Source of the DNA: a virus
DNA: 36,745 nt
IMG/VR virus record: IMGVR_UViG_3300048839_000775
Coordinates: 1 to 36,745 of that record
Strand: one strand, 5' to 3'
This document shows positions 1 to 6,950 of the stretch, piece after piece. The translations under genes and the position numbers were made by a program. The notes below the pieces were generated by a model that did no database searches, was not told the DNA's origin, and saw only the letters and a list, made by a program, of their open reading frames with translations. Each line of letters opens with the position of its first letter. Positions within the stretch are counted from its first letter, which is position 1.

Positions 1-207
1 TTTACAAGGTCGCCATTTTTTTCATGGCCTGTGAGATTATTAAGGGCTGCTTTTAAAGAGCCCACTGTCATGTAAACATCAATGGATTTTATCTCAACAT
101 CAGGAGAGTCATTGGGCTCAATAGATACAGGAGTGATTTTTCTGCTTGTGCCTGGCGAGTGATCATATTCGATTGTAGATTCTAGGTTTAGCTCCCAGTC
201 TAGTGAT
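1..207. repeat. Left copy of a diverged end-to-end repeat
   Basis: The first ~200 bases match positions 36539-36738 without gaps. I counted 23 mismatches in 200 aligned bases by hand, so about 88% identity. Many differences fall at third codon positions of the encoded protein. The copy runs off the left edge. It is either the same locus seen in two variants at the ends of a circular map, or a true gene duplication. Confidence 0.9.
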
Positions 208-212
208 TTCAT
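1..212 (-). CDS. Hypothetical phage protein, 3' end cut by window edge
   Basis: The ATG at 212-210 overlaps the TGA of the upstream exonuclease gene (ATGA), which sets the start and implies translational coupling. About 70 residues are present, beginning MKSLDWELNLES, and the frame is open to the window edge. The protein is homologous to the partial gene at the right edge, which supplies the missing C-terminus. I do not recognise a family. Its place in the recombination operon suggests a DNA-metabolism accessory role, but that is context only. Confidence 0.75.
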   Translation of the reverse strand, partial: MKSLDWELNLESTIEYDHSPGTSRKITPVSIEPNDSPDVEIKSIDVYMTVGSLKAALNNLTGHEKNGDLV

Positions 213-1030
213 TCTAGAGCTCCCGATACAGTCATGCGAAAACTTGGCTTGCCTGATTTTGTAATGCTTTTTGTAATTAAAACATTGCCGCATCTAACTC
301 TTGGATGATTGCAGTGTTGAAGTAATTGAGCCTTTAGCTTATCTGACAATTCTTTAGACGGCTTTGAGCTTTCATCTTTTAAAGATACAAGTTCAGCGCA
401 AATTGCTTTTGACATGTCATCGTCAACCAAAAGTGCGTCTTTTTCAGTGAGTGGTGGCGGAGTATTGGTTTTTATTAAATCTAAAAATGCAAGCTCAGCC
501 TCAAGTAGCATTTTTTGATATGCTAGGTCTGGCTTCACTATGACTGTTACGCCACGCTCTTCACGAAAGCTTAAGTAATGAAGCTCTTCTGCTTCAGGCA
601 CACACATCAACTGATGCTGACATTGAGGATAATAATGCTCAGGCACTTTGCCGGCTTTGGCCATTTCGTGCGAATCATTACTTGGATATTTGATTTCTAA
701 AATGATTTTTCTGTCCTCACTGATGCCATCAAGCGAGGCTCTTATTTCTGGATGCCTATTGTGTTCCACACAAGCAGGCTCCATTGTAACAAAATCATGC
801 TCAATTTCATAAGTGGCTCGTGCTTTGGGCTCCATTGCGTGACCTGCTTCGGTGGCGGCATTGCCTTTGAATCCCTGAACACGACCAGTTTTTTCTAAGA
901 ATAATTGATAAGGCGTTTTGTATTTGCAAACACCAATAACTGCGGCAGCTTCAGACGCACCAATTCCACCTAAACGCCACGCTAACCATTCTGGCGAGCC
1001 CTGAGTTAAATTTATGAAATTGGTACCCAT
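209..1030 (-). CDS. YqaJ-type phage recombination exonuclease
   Basis: A likely 5'-3' double-strand exonuclease of the YqaJ/lambda-exonuclease family, which makes single-strand tails for recombination and annealing. The N-terminus has the typical QGSPEWLAWR stretch followed by GIGASEAAAVIG. Later come an EIKYPS active-site-type segment, preceded by the acidic residue in SLDGI, and then a YYPQCQHQLM helix, all usual for this fold. I chose ATG 1030 because it overlaps the upstream stop (TAATG context). An in-frame ATG at 1048 is possible, and the much longer upstream extension runs through the SSB-like gene. It forms one operon with the SSB-like and Sak4-like genes, and its TGA overlaps the next ATG. 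The family call is strong and the exact start is moderate. Confidence 0.88.
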   Translation of the reverse strand: MGTNFINLTQGSPEWLAWRLGGIGASEAAAVIGVCKYKTPYQLFLEKTGRVQGFKGNAATEAGHAMEPKARATYEIEHDFVTMEPACVEHNRHPEIRASLDGISEDRKIILEIKYPSNDSHEMAKAGKVPEHYYPQCQHQLMCVPEAEELHYLSFREERGVTVIVKPDLAYQKMLLEAELAFLDLIKTNTPPPLTEKDALLVDDDMSKAICAELVSLKDESSKPSKELSDKLKAQLLQHCNHPRVRCGNVLITKSITKSGKPSFRMTVSGALE

Positions 1031-1031
1031 G

Positions 1032-1496
1032 TTAAAATCCGAACTCATCTTCTGATGATACTTGTGGCGCGTGATTTTTAAGACCATTACCTTCGCGCTG
1101 CTTAATGGCCATGATCGCGCCTGAAAACCGCTCAAGCTTTGATTTGGCCGTCATGTCATCAAGTTTATTGCCGACTCCACCAAGCTTATTCACCCAGCGA
1201 ACTATATTTCTGTCGTGGCCGTCTTGGTCTTTATCGACCTCAACAACTATTGAAACCTCTTTGCCAATTTCCAGAGGATCGGCGGGGTTATTGCCCTTAA
1301 GTCCACAATTCACCAATGTCTGAAGTGTAAATTCAAGAGCCTTGTCTTTAAAAGAGCCAAACCAAACCAGCTCTTTATAGCCCTCATCGGTTTCAAAACC
1401 AAATCGGATGGCAGCCTGTGGTAAGCCCTTAGATGTTTCAGTGATTCCATGCTCAATAACTTTCGCTTTATATCTTCCAGCTTTAACTAAACTCAT
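1032..1496 (-). CDS. Phage SSB-like single-strand DNA-binding protein
   Basis: A 154-residue protein that looks like the DUF669/SSB-like proteins found beside Sak4-type recombinases. It starts MSLVKAGRYKAKVIEHG and has a beta-rich body. It ends in an acidic tail with a terminal aromatic residue (SSEDEFGF), the layout of the SSB C-terminal tip that recruits partner proteins. It is encoded between the ATPase and the exonuclease, so coating of single strands during recombination or replication is the natural role. The fold assignment rests on general features and context, without a diagnostic motif. Confidence 0.7.
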   Translation of the reverse strand: MSLVKAGRYKAKVIEHGITETSKGLPQAAIRFGFETDEGYKELVWFGSFKDKALEFTLQTLVNCGLKGNNPADPLEIGKEVSIVVEVDKDQDGHDRNIVRWVNKLGGVGNKLDDMTAKSKLERFSGAIMAIKQREGNGLKNHAPQVSSEDEFGF

Positions 1497-1507
1497 GTTT
1501 TTTCTCC

Positions 1508-2404
1508 CTATGCAGAAACGATTGTTTTAAGTTTATTTTCAAGAGCCACTAACTTCTTTGGGTCATCGCCAACTTTTAGTAGATATTCTTCAGATTTTTT
1601 TCTAACCACATCGTCTTTAACTTCTTTTAGAAGTTGGGCAATAATGGCTTTTACTGAAACTGGGTCTTTGCATCTTTGTATTGATGCAGCTCTGACAAAA
1701 TCATCCCACTCAAGGGGTAATTGAAATGGTAACTCAAATCTATTTTTTGCCTGAAATGCTGGTCTATGTTCAGTGAACAAAAGTCTTGAGCCATCGCCAT
1801 AGGCTTTGTTTTTGCCGTTTTTCTCTTCAACGTGCGTGAAGTAATTGGCGAAAAGCACGTTTTCAACTCTATCAATTAAAAGATTCGCAGCCTTGTGGTG
1901 CAATTTCACAACGTATCTGTCATAGGGCTCTGTAAGCTGTGGATCATTGTGGGTTTTGATGTCTGTGTGAGCGAGTAGAATCACATTCATGTTGCGCTTA
2001 TCACGCAAATTTTCAAGAGCTGTTATAAATTTATTCCAGTAATCAAGCGCATAGATGTAGCCCTTGGCGTAACCAATATCCTCAATTGAATCTTTACCTT
2101 TTTCCTTACAAACTTCTTTGAAAATCAAGGGCTCAACATGGTCAACAGTATCAATAACAACAGTTTCATATTTGTGCTCGCTGGCGGTTAGCTCTTCAAT
2201 TGCAGCCATAAACTCAGAAAAAGTGCTCAGCTCAAGCCTGCTTACATCAAGATGGCTTGTGCCCTTTTCAGCGCAAAGGAATATAGGACTTGGCGCTTTT
2301 GAGGCAAACGTGGTTTTCCCCAAGCCTGGCATTCCGTGAAGCAGAATGTAATGTGGCCTCTTCACCACTCCGCTTGTGACTTTGCTTAAAATCGATGTGC
2401 CCAT
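1508..2404 (-). CDS. Sak4-like RecA-family recombination ATPase
   Basis: A 298-residue P-loop ATPase. Walker A is GMPGLGKT at about residues 24-31, and Walker B is TVVIDT at about 81-86. A sensor-like stretch VILLAHTDIK lies further on. Length and order match the phage nucleotide-binding proteins called Sak4, a RecA/Rad51-related single-strand annealing or strand-exchange family. The gene lies 11 bp upstream of the SSB-like gene and two genes from the YqaJ exonuclease, a known pairing. It probably acts on recombination-dependent replication or repair of phage ends. An unrelated AAA ATPase is the alternative. Confidence 0.82.
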   Translation of the reverse strand: MGTSILSKVTSGVVKRPHYILLHGMPGLGKTTFASKAPSPIFLCAEKGTSHLDVSRLELSTFSEFMAAIEELTASEHKYETVVIDTVDHVEPLIFKEVCKEKGKDSIEDIGYAKGYIYALDYWNKFITALENLRDKRNMNVILLAHTDIKTHNDPQLTEPYDRYVVKLHHKAANLLIDRVENVLFANYFTHVEEKNGKNKAYGDGSRLLFTEHRPAFQAKNRFELPFQLPLEWDDFVRAASIQRCKDPVSVKAIIAQLLKEVKDDVVRKKSEEYLLKVGDDPKKLVALENKLKTIVSA

Positions 2405-2461
2405 GTAAAATACTCCCTGTAGAATTTACAAATAACTCAAAAAAAGACGCACAAACGCACC

Positions 2462-2478
2462 GCCCTGTTGGTTAGGGC
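2462..2478. other. Small GC hairpin in the leader between Cro-like and Sak4-like genes
   Basis: GCCCT at 2462-2466 and AGGGC at 2474-2478 form a 5-bp stem with a 7-base loop inside the 102-bp gap. There is no T-run on the minus-strand side, so it is not a good intrinsic terminator. It could be an attenuator or processing site in the leftward early transcript, or chance. Confidence 0.25.
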
Positions 2479-2506
2479 TTGATAACTGTGGTATGAATAA
2501 GTCGAA

Positions 2507-2749
2507 TTAAGAAGCGATCTCACCCTCAGAAGAGAAACCGTCTTTTTTCATCTCTTTGATCAAAACTTTGGTGAGCTTTGATCTAGGAGTAGACTCATAC
2601 CTGCCAGCGCAGATTTTTTCTGCAGTGGAAATAGCGACACCGTTCGAAACCAAGCGCATCACCGCTGGAGTGTGTCCTATCTTACTTGCCCATTTTTTAG
2701 CTGCTTTAACAGCCCTTGTTGCTTCATCCATGGGGCTATTATTGCGCAT
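2507..2749 (-). CDS. Small Cro-like DNA-binding regulator
   Basis: An 80-residue (or 74-residue) basic helical protein divergent from the CI-like repressor. The segment TPAVMRLVSNGVAISTAEKICAG resembles the helix-turn-helix of small phage Cro/YdaS-type regulators. It is first in the leftward early operon, where a Cro belongs. The ATG at 2749 lies inside the leftmost operator. The in-frame ATG at 2731 (MDEATRAV) would leave that operator free, and neither has a clear ribosome-binding site. The role is inferred from position and helix pattern. Confidence 0.62.
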   Translation of the reverse strand: MRNNSPMDEATRAVKAAKKWASKIGHTPAVMRLVSNGVAISTAEKICAGRYESTPRSKLTKVLIKEMKKDGFSSEGEIAS

Positions 2750-2811
2750 TTATGCAATTTAATCAAGCTAATAATGCGCATTTGTGGGATTTATTTTGCG
2801 TAACTACGCAA
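2742..2811. promoter_or_regulatory. Three-site operator array of the lysogeny switch
   Basis: Three related 16-bp inverted repeats lie between the divergent regulators. The rightmost (2796-2811) is TTGCGTAACTACGCAA, with perfect 7-bp arms around a 2-bp centre. The leftmost (2742-2757) is TTGCGCATTTATGCAA with one arm mismatch. The middle one (2774-2789) is degenerate, ATGCGCATTTGTGGGA. Centres are 32 and 22 bp apart, close to whole helical turns. This is the layout expected for binding sites shared by a CI-like and a Cro-like protein. Confidence 0.75.
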
Positions 2812-2824
2812 GTAGGCTAAAAGT

Positions 2825-3223
2825 ATGGACATTTATAAAAAACGATTTTCAGAGATGCTTCGAAAGGCGCTGCATAAGTCTATACTTCAACAAAACGAAC
2901 TTGCAGAAAAAATGAATGTCAAAGCCTCATCCGTTTCTAGGTGGGCATCAGGCCTTGATCTACCAAGTGATAAAAACTTTAAGAAACTTTGCTCAATTCT
3001 ACAAGTAAGGCCAGATTATTTTCTAGGCATAGAGGTAAAAAAAGAAGACACCAAGAATCACAATTCCCTCGTTGGTGCCGCCGAGATACTCGCACAGATT
3101 GCAAGCTTATCACCTTTGATGCGCGAGGTCGTGCTTGCAATTTTATACAAGGATCCCTCCCTGTTGACTGATTCTGACCCTGAGCTCGCTCAATACGTTC
3201 GACTTCTTTCAAAAGTTGAGTAA
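2825..3223 (+). CDS. CI-like XRE-family repressor without peptidase domain
   Basis: A 132-residue protein with an XRE helix-turn-helix at about residues 16-68 (QQNELAEKMNVKASSVSRWA, then a third helix ending in YFLG). The rest is a short helical tail, probably for dimerisation. There is no S24 autocleavage domain, so induction would not follow the LexA/CI self-cleavage route unless a partner exists. It is transcribed away from the Cro-like gene across the operator array and is the most likely lysogeny repressor. The ATG at 2825 is the only good start. Confidence 0.85.
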   Translation: MDIYKKRFSEMLRKALHKSILQQNELAEKMNVKASSVSRWASGLDLPSDKNFKKLCSILQVRPDYFLGIEVKKEDTKNHNSLVGAAEILAQIASLSPLMREVVLAILYKDPSLLTDSDPELAQYVRLLSKVE

Positions 3224-3282
3224 CAAGCTCACGTAAAACCACAGCCCCCCCTAGGCGTATAGACCGATAAATATCTAATAAA

Positions 3283-3307
3283 ATTGAGATTTCAATCGTT
3301 TTTTTAG
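3283..3307 (+). terminator. Possible intrinsic terminator after the repressor
   Basis: ATTGA and TCAAT (3283-3296) form a short stem with a 4-base loop, followed by CG and a run of seven T. The stem is weak. A longer interrupted inverted repeat, TATAGAC (3258-3264) with GTCTATA (3307-3313), brackets the area and could instead be an operator for the downstream cargo gene. Confidence 0.35.
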
Positions 3308-3402
3308 TCTATAAATTATTTTTATTTACAAATTGAAATTATTGCACTTGTTCCTTCTCAAATTGGACCTAAATCATTTCTGTTTTATGCCGATAAGATG
3401 TT

Positions 3403-3987
3403 ATGAGAAAAGCAGGAATTATCACTCTTGTTGGCGCTCTTTTGATAAGTCATACGGCTCTTGCTGAGCCATCACAGGCGCAGATTGAAATGCTTAATAA
3501 GGTTATGGCCGAACACGCAGAGGCCGAGGCTAATAAGCCCAAGGAGCCTGAAAACCCTTGGATGCCAATGGCGCAGCACTTTATGGCAGAGCCATCAGAG
3601 CCTAGAGTTGGAATGACTAAATTAGAATTTACGAAGGGGCGCGGAACTCCAGACAAAAAAGAAATCATCGATGGTAAAGAGGTTTGGTGGTTTGACGGTA
3701 ATGAGCCATATTACGTCGAATTTAAAAACAACAAACTAGTTTCTTATTATACCGACAAAAAGACGATAGAGAGTAGAGCCGAAAACCAGAAGCGACAGCA
3801 GGAAGCATACGAACAAGCCCAATATGAACAGCAAGCCAGAGATGAATACAGAAAACGAGAGGCAATTAGGGCCATCGGGAATGCCTTTAAACCACAACCA
3901 ATGCCCTATCAGGTGCCTGTTAATCGGCCTGTTCAGACAAACTGTTATAATGGCATTGGCGGCAGCGTGCAGTGCACGAGCTATTAA
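3403..3987 (+). CDS. Exported protein with a BamE/SmpA-like domain (candidate lysogenic cargo)
   Basis: A 194-residue protein with a clear signal peptide (residues 1-21, cleavage after A-L-A). Around residues 65-110 the pattern VGMTKLEF...GRGTP...WWFDG...VEFKNNKLVSY resembles the SmpA/OmlA (BamE-like) domain of envelope proteins. A glutamine- and arginine-rich helical stretch follows. The tail NCYNGIGGSVQCTSY has two cysteines in a form common in small periplasmic proteins. There is no lipobox, so it should be periplasmic. It stands alone downstream of the repressor in the same direction, typical of a moron expressed in the lysogen. Function is not known. Confidence 0.72.
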   Translation: MRKAGIITLVGALLISHTALAEPSQAQIEMLNKVMAEHAEAEANKPKEPENPWMPMAQHFMAEPSEPRVGMTKLEFTKGRGTPDKKEIIDGKEVWWFDGNEPYYVEFKNNKLVSYYTDKKTIESRAENQKRQQEAYEQAQYEQQARDEYRKREAIRAIGNAFKPQPMPYQVPVNRPVQTNCYNGIGGSVQCTSY

Positions 3988-4135
3988 AATAGCCCCTCCA
4001 TGGGCAGTACACCGTCCTTGGTAAAATCATTGTACTCTAGTAAAAGATAGGCTCCCAACGCCATCCTAGACCTTTATTTGCATTTCCAAAAAACATGGCC
4101 CAAAATTTAAGCATATACTTAAAAGAGGGGCAGGG

Positions 4136-4432
4136 ATGCTCAGGGATGTATTTGAGGCCAGAGGCCTCACTAGACGTGAAGTTGAAGTGGCTGAGCTCGT
4201 GAGAAGCGGCCTTTCAAATCGTGAAGTTGCCAATAAGCTTTTTGTGACCGAAAAAACCGTTAAGTATCATGTGACAAACATTTACAAAAAAATAAAAGTT
4301 AAATCCCGATCACAGCTTATTGTGTGGTGTATGCCATATTTGCAAATGATCGAAGAGGAGACCCCACAACCTGAGAAAAGTGCAAGCCATGGCCCCGATT
4401 GGCTACCAGCAGGAAAGCCCGGAAGAGCCTAA
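4136..4432 (+). CDS. Stand-alone LuxR/GerE-type HTH regulator
   Basis: A 98-residue protein that is almost entirely a LuxR-type four-helix DNA-binding domain. It carries LTRREVEVAELVRSGLSNRE, then VANKLFVTEKTVKYHVTNIY and KIKVKSRSQLI, with the conserved TxxEVxV, GLSN and TVKYH elements. No receiver or ligand domain is present. A strong purine-rich ribosome-binding site (AGGGGCAGGG) abuts the ATG. It overlaps the next gene by 44 bp. It may regulate host or phage genes in the lysogen. Target unknown. Confidence 0.88.
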   Translation: MLRDVFEARGLTRREVEVAELVRSGLSNREVANKLFVTEKTVKYHVTNIYKKIKVKSRSQLIVWCMPYLQMIEEETPQPEKSASHGPDWLPAGKPGRA

Positions 4433-4607
4433 AGAAATCTTGAGACTTAAAGAAGTTGATCAACAACTAAGCCTTTTACGCCGAAAATTAAATGAAATTG
4501 AATTATTGTTTAGTGTAATAGATTCGGACAAGCTGAAGGCCTTAAACGCAGTGGCTGCGCTGGAAGATGAAAAGACCAAACTGACTCAATGGCAATTGAT
4601 TTTATAG
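4389..4607 (+). CDS. Small coiled-coil protein coupled to the LuxR-type gene
   Basis: A 72-residue protein starting MAPIGYQQESP, followed by a predicted amphipathic coiled coil (ILRLKEVDQQLSLLRRKLNE and onward). It overlaps the end of the LuxR-type gene in another frame. A GTG at 4380 is an alternative start. Its stop at 4607 abuts the stop of the convergent lipoprotein gene. It is unrecognised and could be a partner of the preceding regulator. Confidence 0.5.
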   Translation: MAPIGYQQESPEEPKEILRLKEVDQQLSLLRRKLNEIELLFSVIDSDKLKALNAVAALEDEKTKLTQWQLIL

Positions 4608-4817
4608 TTATTTTCCTTGTCGGCATTCCAATAACAACTTTCTTAATTTTACAACATCGTCATGTTGCAAGCAGGCCCAATTTGGCTCGCCAGCTACAAC
4701 TTCGCAAAAGCCCCACACACCATCGAATTTCACACCCTTGGCATCTTGTTCAATGGTTTTCTTTGACGCACATCCAGCGCTAAGGGCCAGAGAAAGAATT
4801 ATTAAGAGCTTCTGCAT
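4608..4817 (-). CDS. Small lipoprotein, candidate outer-membrane spanin
   Basis: A 69-residue protein with a lipoprotein signal peptide and lipobox LSAGC, giving a lipidated Cys16. The mature part is about 54 residues with two further cysteines. Its start lies inside the 3' end of the upstream gene, with an AAGGA-type ribosome-binding site. This overlap is typical of o-spanin (Rz1-like) genes. Last in the lysis/envelope cluster, it may act in disrupting the outer membrane at lysis. The call rests on architecture only. Confidence 0.55.
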   Translation of the reverse strand: MQKLLIILSLALSAGCASKKTIEQDAKGVKFDGVWGFCEVVAGEPNWACLQHDDVVKLRKLLLECRQGK

Positions 4818-4977
4818 TTGATTCCTTTATGGCTTTTGAGACTTTTTCTAACTCAGCTTTCATTACCTGTTTTTTTTCTTCCGGATCTAAATCGTAATGC
4901 CTGTCATCAAGCTGTTTAAGAATTTTTAAGATTTCAGGGATTACAGCGAGAAGCATGTAAAGTAGTTTTATATTCAT
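4780..4977 (-). CDS. Small membrane-anchored helical protein, possible inner-membrane spanin
   Basis: A 65-residue protein with an N-terminal hydrophobic segment (NIKLLYMLLAVIPEILKIL) followed by a charged helix. The ATG at 4977 overlaps the upstream TGA (ATGA). Its last 38 bases overlap the lipoprotein gene, as in i-spanin/o-spanin pairs, but it is short for a protein that must span the periplasm. A small holin-like protein is the alternative. Confidence 0.5.
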   Translation of the reverse strand: MNIKLLYMLLAVIPEILKILKQLDDRHYDLDPEEKKQVMKAELEKVSKAIKESNAEALNNSFSGP

Positions 4978-5381
4978 CTGATCCCCCAATCTAAAATTCT
5001 GAGCTTAAACTTTTCAGGGCCTATTAAATCCCTGAAATAATCCATTGCGATTTTCGACATTGTGACAACTGGCTCTTCCTTCATGGTTTCTGCTGTTAGG
5101 CCCAAGAGAATGCAACCTTCAGTGTCACGCTCTTTGTTACCTGCATGAATTAAAATGTCCTCTCTTCGAGGCACGTCCATAACCTTGTAAACATTTTTAA
5201 ATTTTGTGCCGCTGTAAGGCTCGCAAATGTACTCGCCAGCATCAATGCGTGAATCAAAATCTGTTTGTCTTAATGGATTTTCAAGGGTGAAAATGGGCTC
5301 ATGATCCACGCCCCTGATAGTGATCATGCCCAACGTCGCCATTGAGTTAGCCCATGCCCGAACTAAAGTGACTTCTTTCAT
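4974..5381 (-). CDS. DUF5675-type protein with an H...GN...TEGC motif
   Basis: A 135-residue protein resembling the DUF5675 family found near phage lysis genes. The conserved core is ILIHAGN (His79) followed by DTEGC (Cys90), reminiscent of the His/Cys active site of L,D-transpeptidase-like folds. No signal peptide is visible. The ATG at 5381 has GAGG upstream. A TTG at 5396 is a less likely start. Acting on peptidoglycan or its cross-links is plausible but not shown. It is the closest thing in the window to a cell-wall-active lysis enzyme. Confidence 0.7.
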   Translation of the reverse strand: MKEVTLVRAWANSMATLGMITIRGVDHEPIFTLENPLRQTDFDSRIDAGEYICEPYSGTKFKNVYKVMDVPRREDILIHAGNKERDTEGCILLGLTAETMKEEPVVTMSKIAMDYFRDLIGPEKFKLRILDWGIR

Positions 5382-5405
5382 GCTTTCATCCCTCAACTTT
5401 GGACA

Positions 5406-5915
5406 TTAGTACCATCCAACAATCGGCAGCTTTAAGTTACACTTAACTGCGCTTCCACTTGCGTAAGAGTTGCCCTGCAAGCGCACACTACTCTGCACCA
5501 TTTCAATAGTTGTTGAGCTCTTGTAAACAGGCATAAAAGTAATGAAGGTCCCGCCGACGTTAAAAACTAAACATACGCCGTCAACCGCATCTTCGTTTTT
5601 ATTTGTTGATGAAGCGCCGCCATTTGGTAAAGCCGATGGGTCCATCACTGGTGAGCCGGCTACACTTGCAATGCTAAGTGTGAAGTTTCCCGCCGTACCT
5701 GTGCCGTTCCACTCGACCATTGTAGCAATGTTTAAAAATTGACCGTCACGGTAGCACTTAGAGCCAACCACAACCATATCAGCATCGGCGGGAGTAGCTA
5801 CAATAGTACAGCTTGCAACAGAGGTGCGAGTGGGAGCCTTACCCGTCTTAGAGCTATCAACTGAAACTGCAGCAATGGATGAAGCCGCAATGAATAATAA
5901 AATTAAATATCTCAT
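5406..5915 (-). CDS. Exported hypothetical protein
   Basis: A 169-residue protein with an N-terminal signal peptide (MRYLILLFIAASSIAA) and a serine/threonine/valine-rich beta-type body containing four scattered cysteines. Its ATG overlaps the upstream TGA (5912-5915). No family was recognised. Position between the fibre/holin block and the lysis block suggests an envelope or receptor-related function, but a minor structural protein cannot be excluded. Confidence 0.62.
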   Translation of the reverse strand: MRYLILLFIAASSIAAVSVDSSKTGKAPTRTSVASCTIVATPADADMVVVGSKCYRDGQFLNIATMVEWNGTGTAGNFTLSIASVAGSPVMDPSALPNGGASSTNKNEDAVDGVCLVFNVGGTFITFMPVYKSSTTIEMVQSSVRLQGNSYASGSAVKCNLKLPIVGWY

Positions 5916-6238
5916 GATGCTTTTTCTCCCATGTAAACGCTGACAGATGCGCCTGTGCCGCTTATTGATGTGACGTTGGCCCTAATAAAATCCCACGAGG
6001 CGCTAACTGCAAAGCCATCTGTGGCCTGTGTCGTGCTTAGCGTAAGCGATATAGTCCCAAGCGTTACCCATAAGGCGGCGGCGGCATCGGCTGATATGTT
6101 ATTTCCTTGGATCGCAATTACAGCAGCGCCAGCGCCATCAGTTGTCGCGCCATGTGCTTGAAATGTCGTGTTAGGTACAGAATTATTAACTACTCTGTCC
6201 GCGCCTGTTGTTGTTTTTTCTAATATCTTTTGCCCCAT
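5912..6238 (-). CDS. Hypothetical small structural-type protein
   Basis: A 108-residue protein, rich in Ala/Thr/Ser with alternating hydrophobic residues, that looks like a beta-sandwich decoration or fibre accessory protein. A clear ribosome-binding site (AGGGAG) lies 7 bases before the ATG. It follows a candidate terminator and overlaps the next gene by ATGA. No signal peptide. Not recognised beyond that. Confidence 0.6.
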   Translation of the reverse strand: MGQKILEKTTTGADRVVNNSVPNTTFQAHGATTDGAGAAVIAIQGNNISADAAAALWVTLGTISLTLSTTQATDGFAVSASWDFIRANVTSISGTGASVSVYMGEKAS

Positions 6239-6280
6239 TTGCTTTCTCCCTTTATTTTGAATTTATAAATCACATTTTTT

Positions 6281-6340
6281 AAAAAAGCGGGCAGCACATT
6301 TTATTTATGGTTGGATCGAAACAAAACATGACAGCCCGCC
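6281..6340 (-). terminator. Candidate leftward intrinsic terminator
   Basis: On the minus strand GCGGGC (6339-6334) pairs with GCCCGC (6292-6287), and the 3' arm is followed directly by six T. The loop is long (41 bases), and a second hairpin (AAGAAGG/CCTTCTT, 6341-6358) sits just upstream, right after the membrane-protein stop codon. This would separate the fibre/holin transcript from the envelope cluster. Confidence 0.5.
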
Positions 6341-6357
6341 AAGAAGGTTTCCCTTCT

Positions 6358-6525
6358 TTATTTAGATTCGCTAGCTGGTTTTTCGACTGCTGCTGGTTGT
6401 GCTACGGCTTGAGCAGCAGGACATACATCTGCCATTTTAAGGCCTGCAAGTGACAGAAGTCCGGCTAAAACAAATCCTAAAATACTGCCTACAACTTTTG
6501 GATTTTTCTCGATAAATTCTTTCAT
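6358..6525 (-). CDS. 55-residue single-span membrane protein, candidate holin-like
   Basis: The ATG at 6525 has an AAGGGG ribosome-binding site 7 bases upstream, and the stop is TAA at 6358. The protein has a short charged N-terminus (MKEFIEKNPK), one hydrophobic span (about residues 11-29) and an Ala/Pro/Glu-rich tail ending ASESK. It sits directly after the coiled-coil membrane protein and before a terminator. Size and topology allow a holin or pinholin, but phages encode many small membrane proteins, so the role is open. Confidence 0.65.
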   Translation of the reverse strand: MKEFIEKNPKVVGSILGFVLAGLLSLAGLKMADVCPAAQAVAQPAAVEKPASESK

Positions 6526-6544
6526 GTTTTTTCCCCTTTGGTTT

Positions 6545-6949
6545 TTAAACTTTTTTTGCTCTTATTAACATCAACTGCTTTGTAAGATTTGTGACCTCTG
6601 TGCGAATCATGTTGGCCACTTTCGTGTCTACTGTTCGAGTGTACTCATCTAAGAGTTTTTCAAGTGTGGTAACGCGTTCGCCGAATTTCTGAAGGTCGTT
6701 TCTGTTCATAGTCAAATTGGCAGATAGGTCTTTGATTTGCGCGTTTATAGAGTCAATGCCTGACCTGAAGTTTTTAACGCTGTCCTCAAGACGCGACTCT
6801 TGTATGGAGGCGTTTTTGTGTTTTAGCTCTTCAACTTCCTTGGCCTTTGCAAAATAAGCACTGATGAGCCAACGCATGCCGAGAAGTAATATGCCTCCAG
6901 CTCCTGCACCACCACCGATTATTTTTTCTAAAGAGCCGATTTCGTCCAT
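6545..6949 (-). CDS. Membrane-anchored coiled-coil protein
   Basis: A 134-residue protein starting MDEIGSLEKIIGGG. It has a glycine-rich hydrophobic segment (about residues 10-32) followed by a long helical coiled coil to the end. I prefer this ATG to one 63 bp upstream that would overlap the fibre stop. The topology suits an inner-membrane spanin or an XhlA-type hemolysin-like lysis accessory protein. It follows the second fibre gene and precedes the holin-like gene. Confidence 0.6.
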   Translation of the reverse strand: MDEIGSLEKIIGGGAGAGGILLLGMRWLISAYFAKAKEVEELKHKNASIQESRLEDSVKNFRSGIDSINAQIKDLSANLTMNRNDLQKFGERVTTLEKLLDEYTRTVDTKVANMIRTEVTNLTKQLMLIRAKKV

Positions 6950-6950
6950 A

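Noticed and set aside
1651-1875. Extra minus-strand frame inside the Sak4-like gene
   Set aside because: It is in another frame of a well-supported ATPase gene and has no recognisable features.
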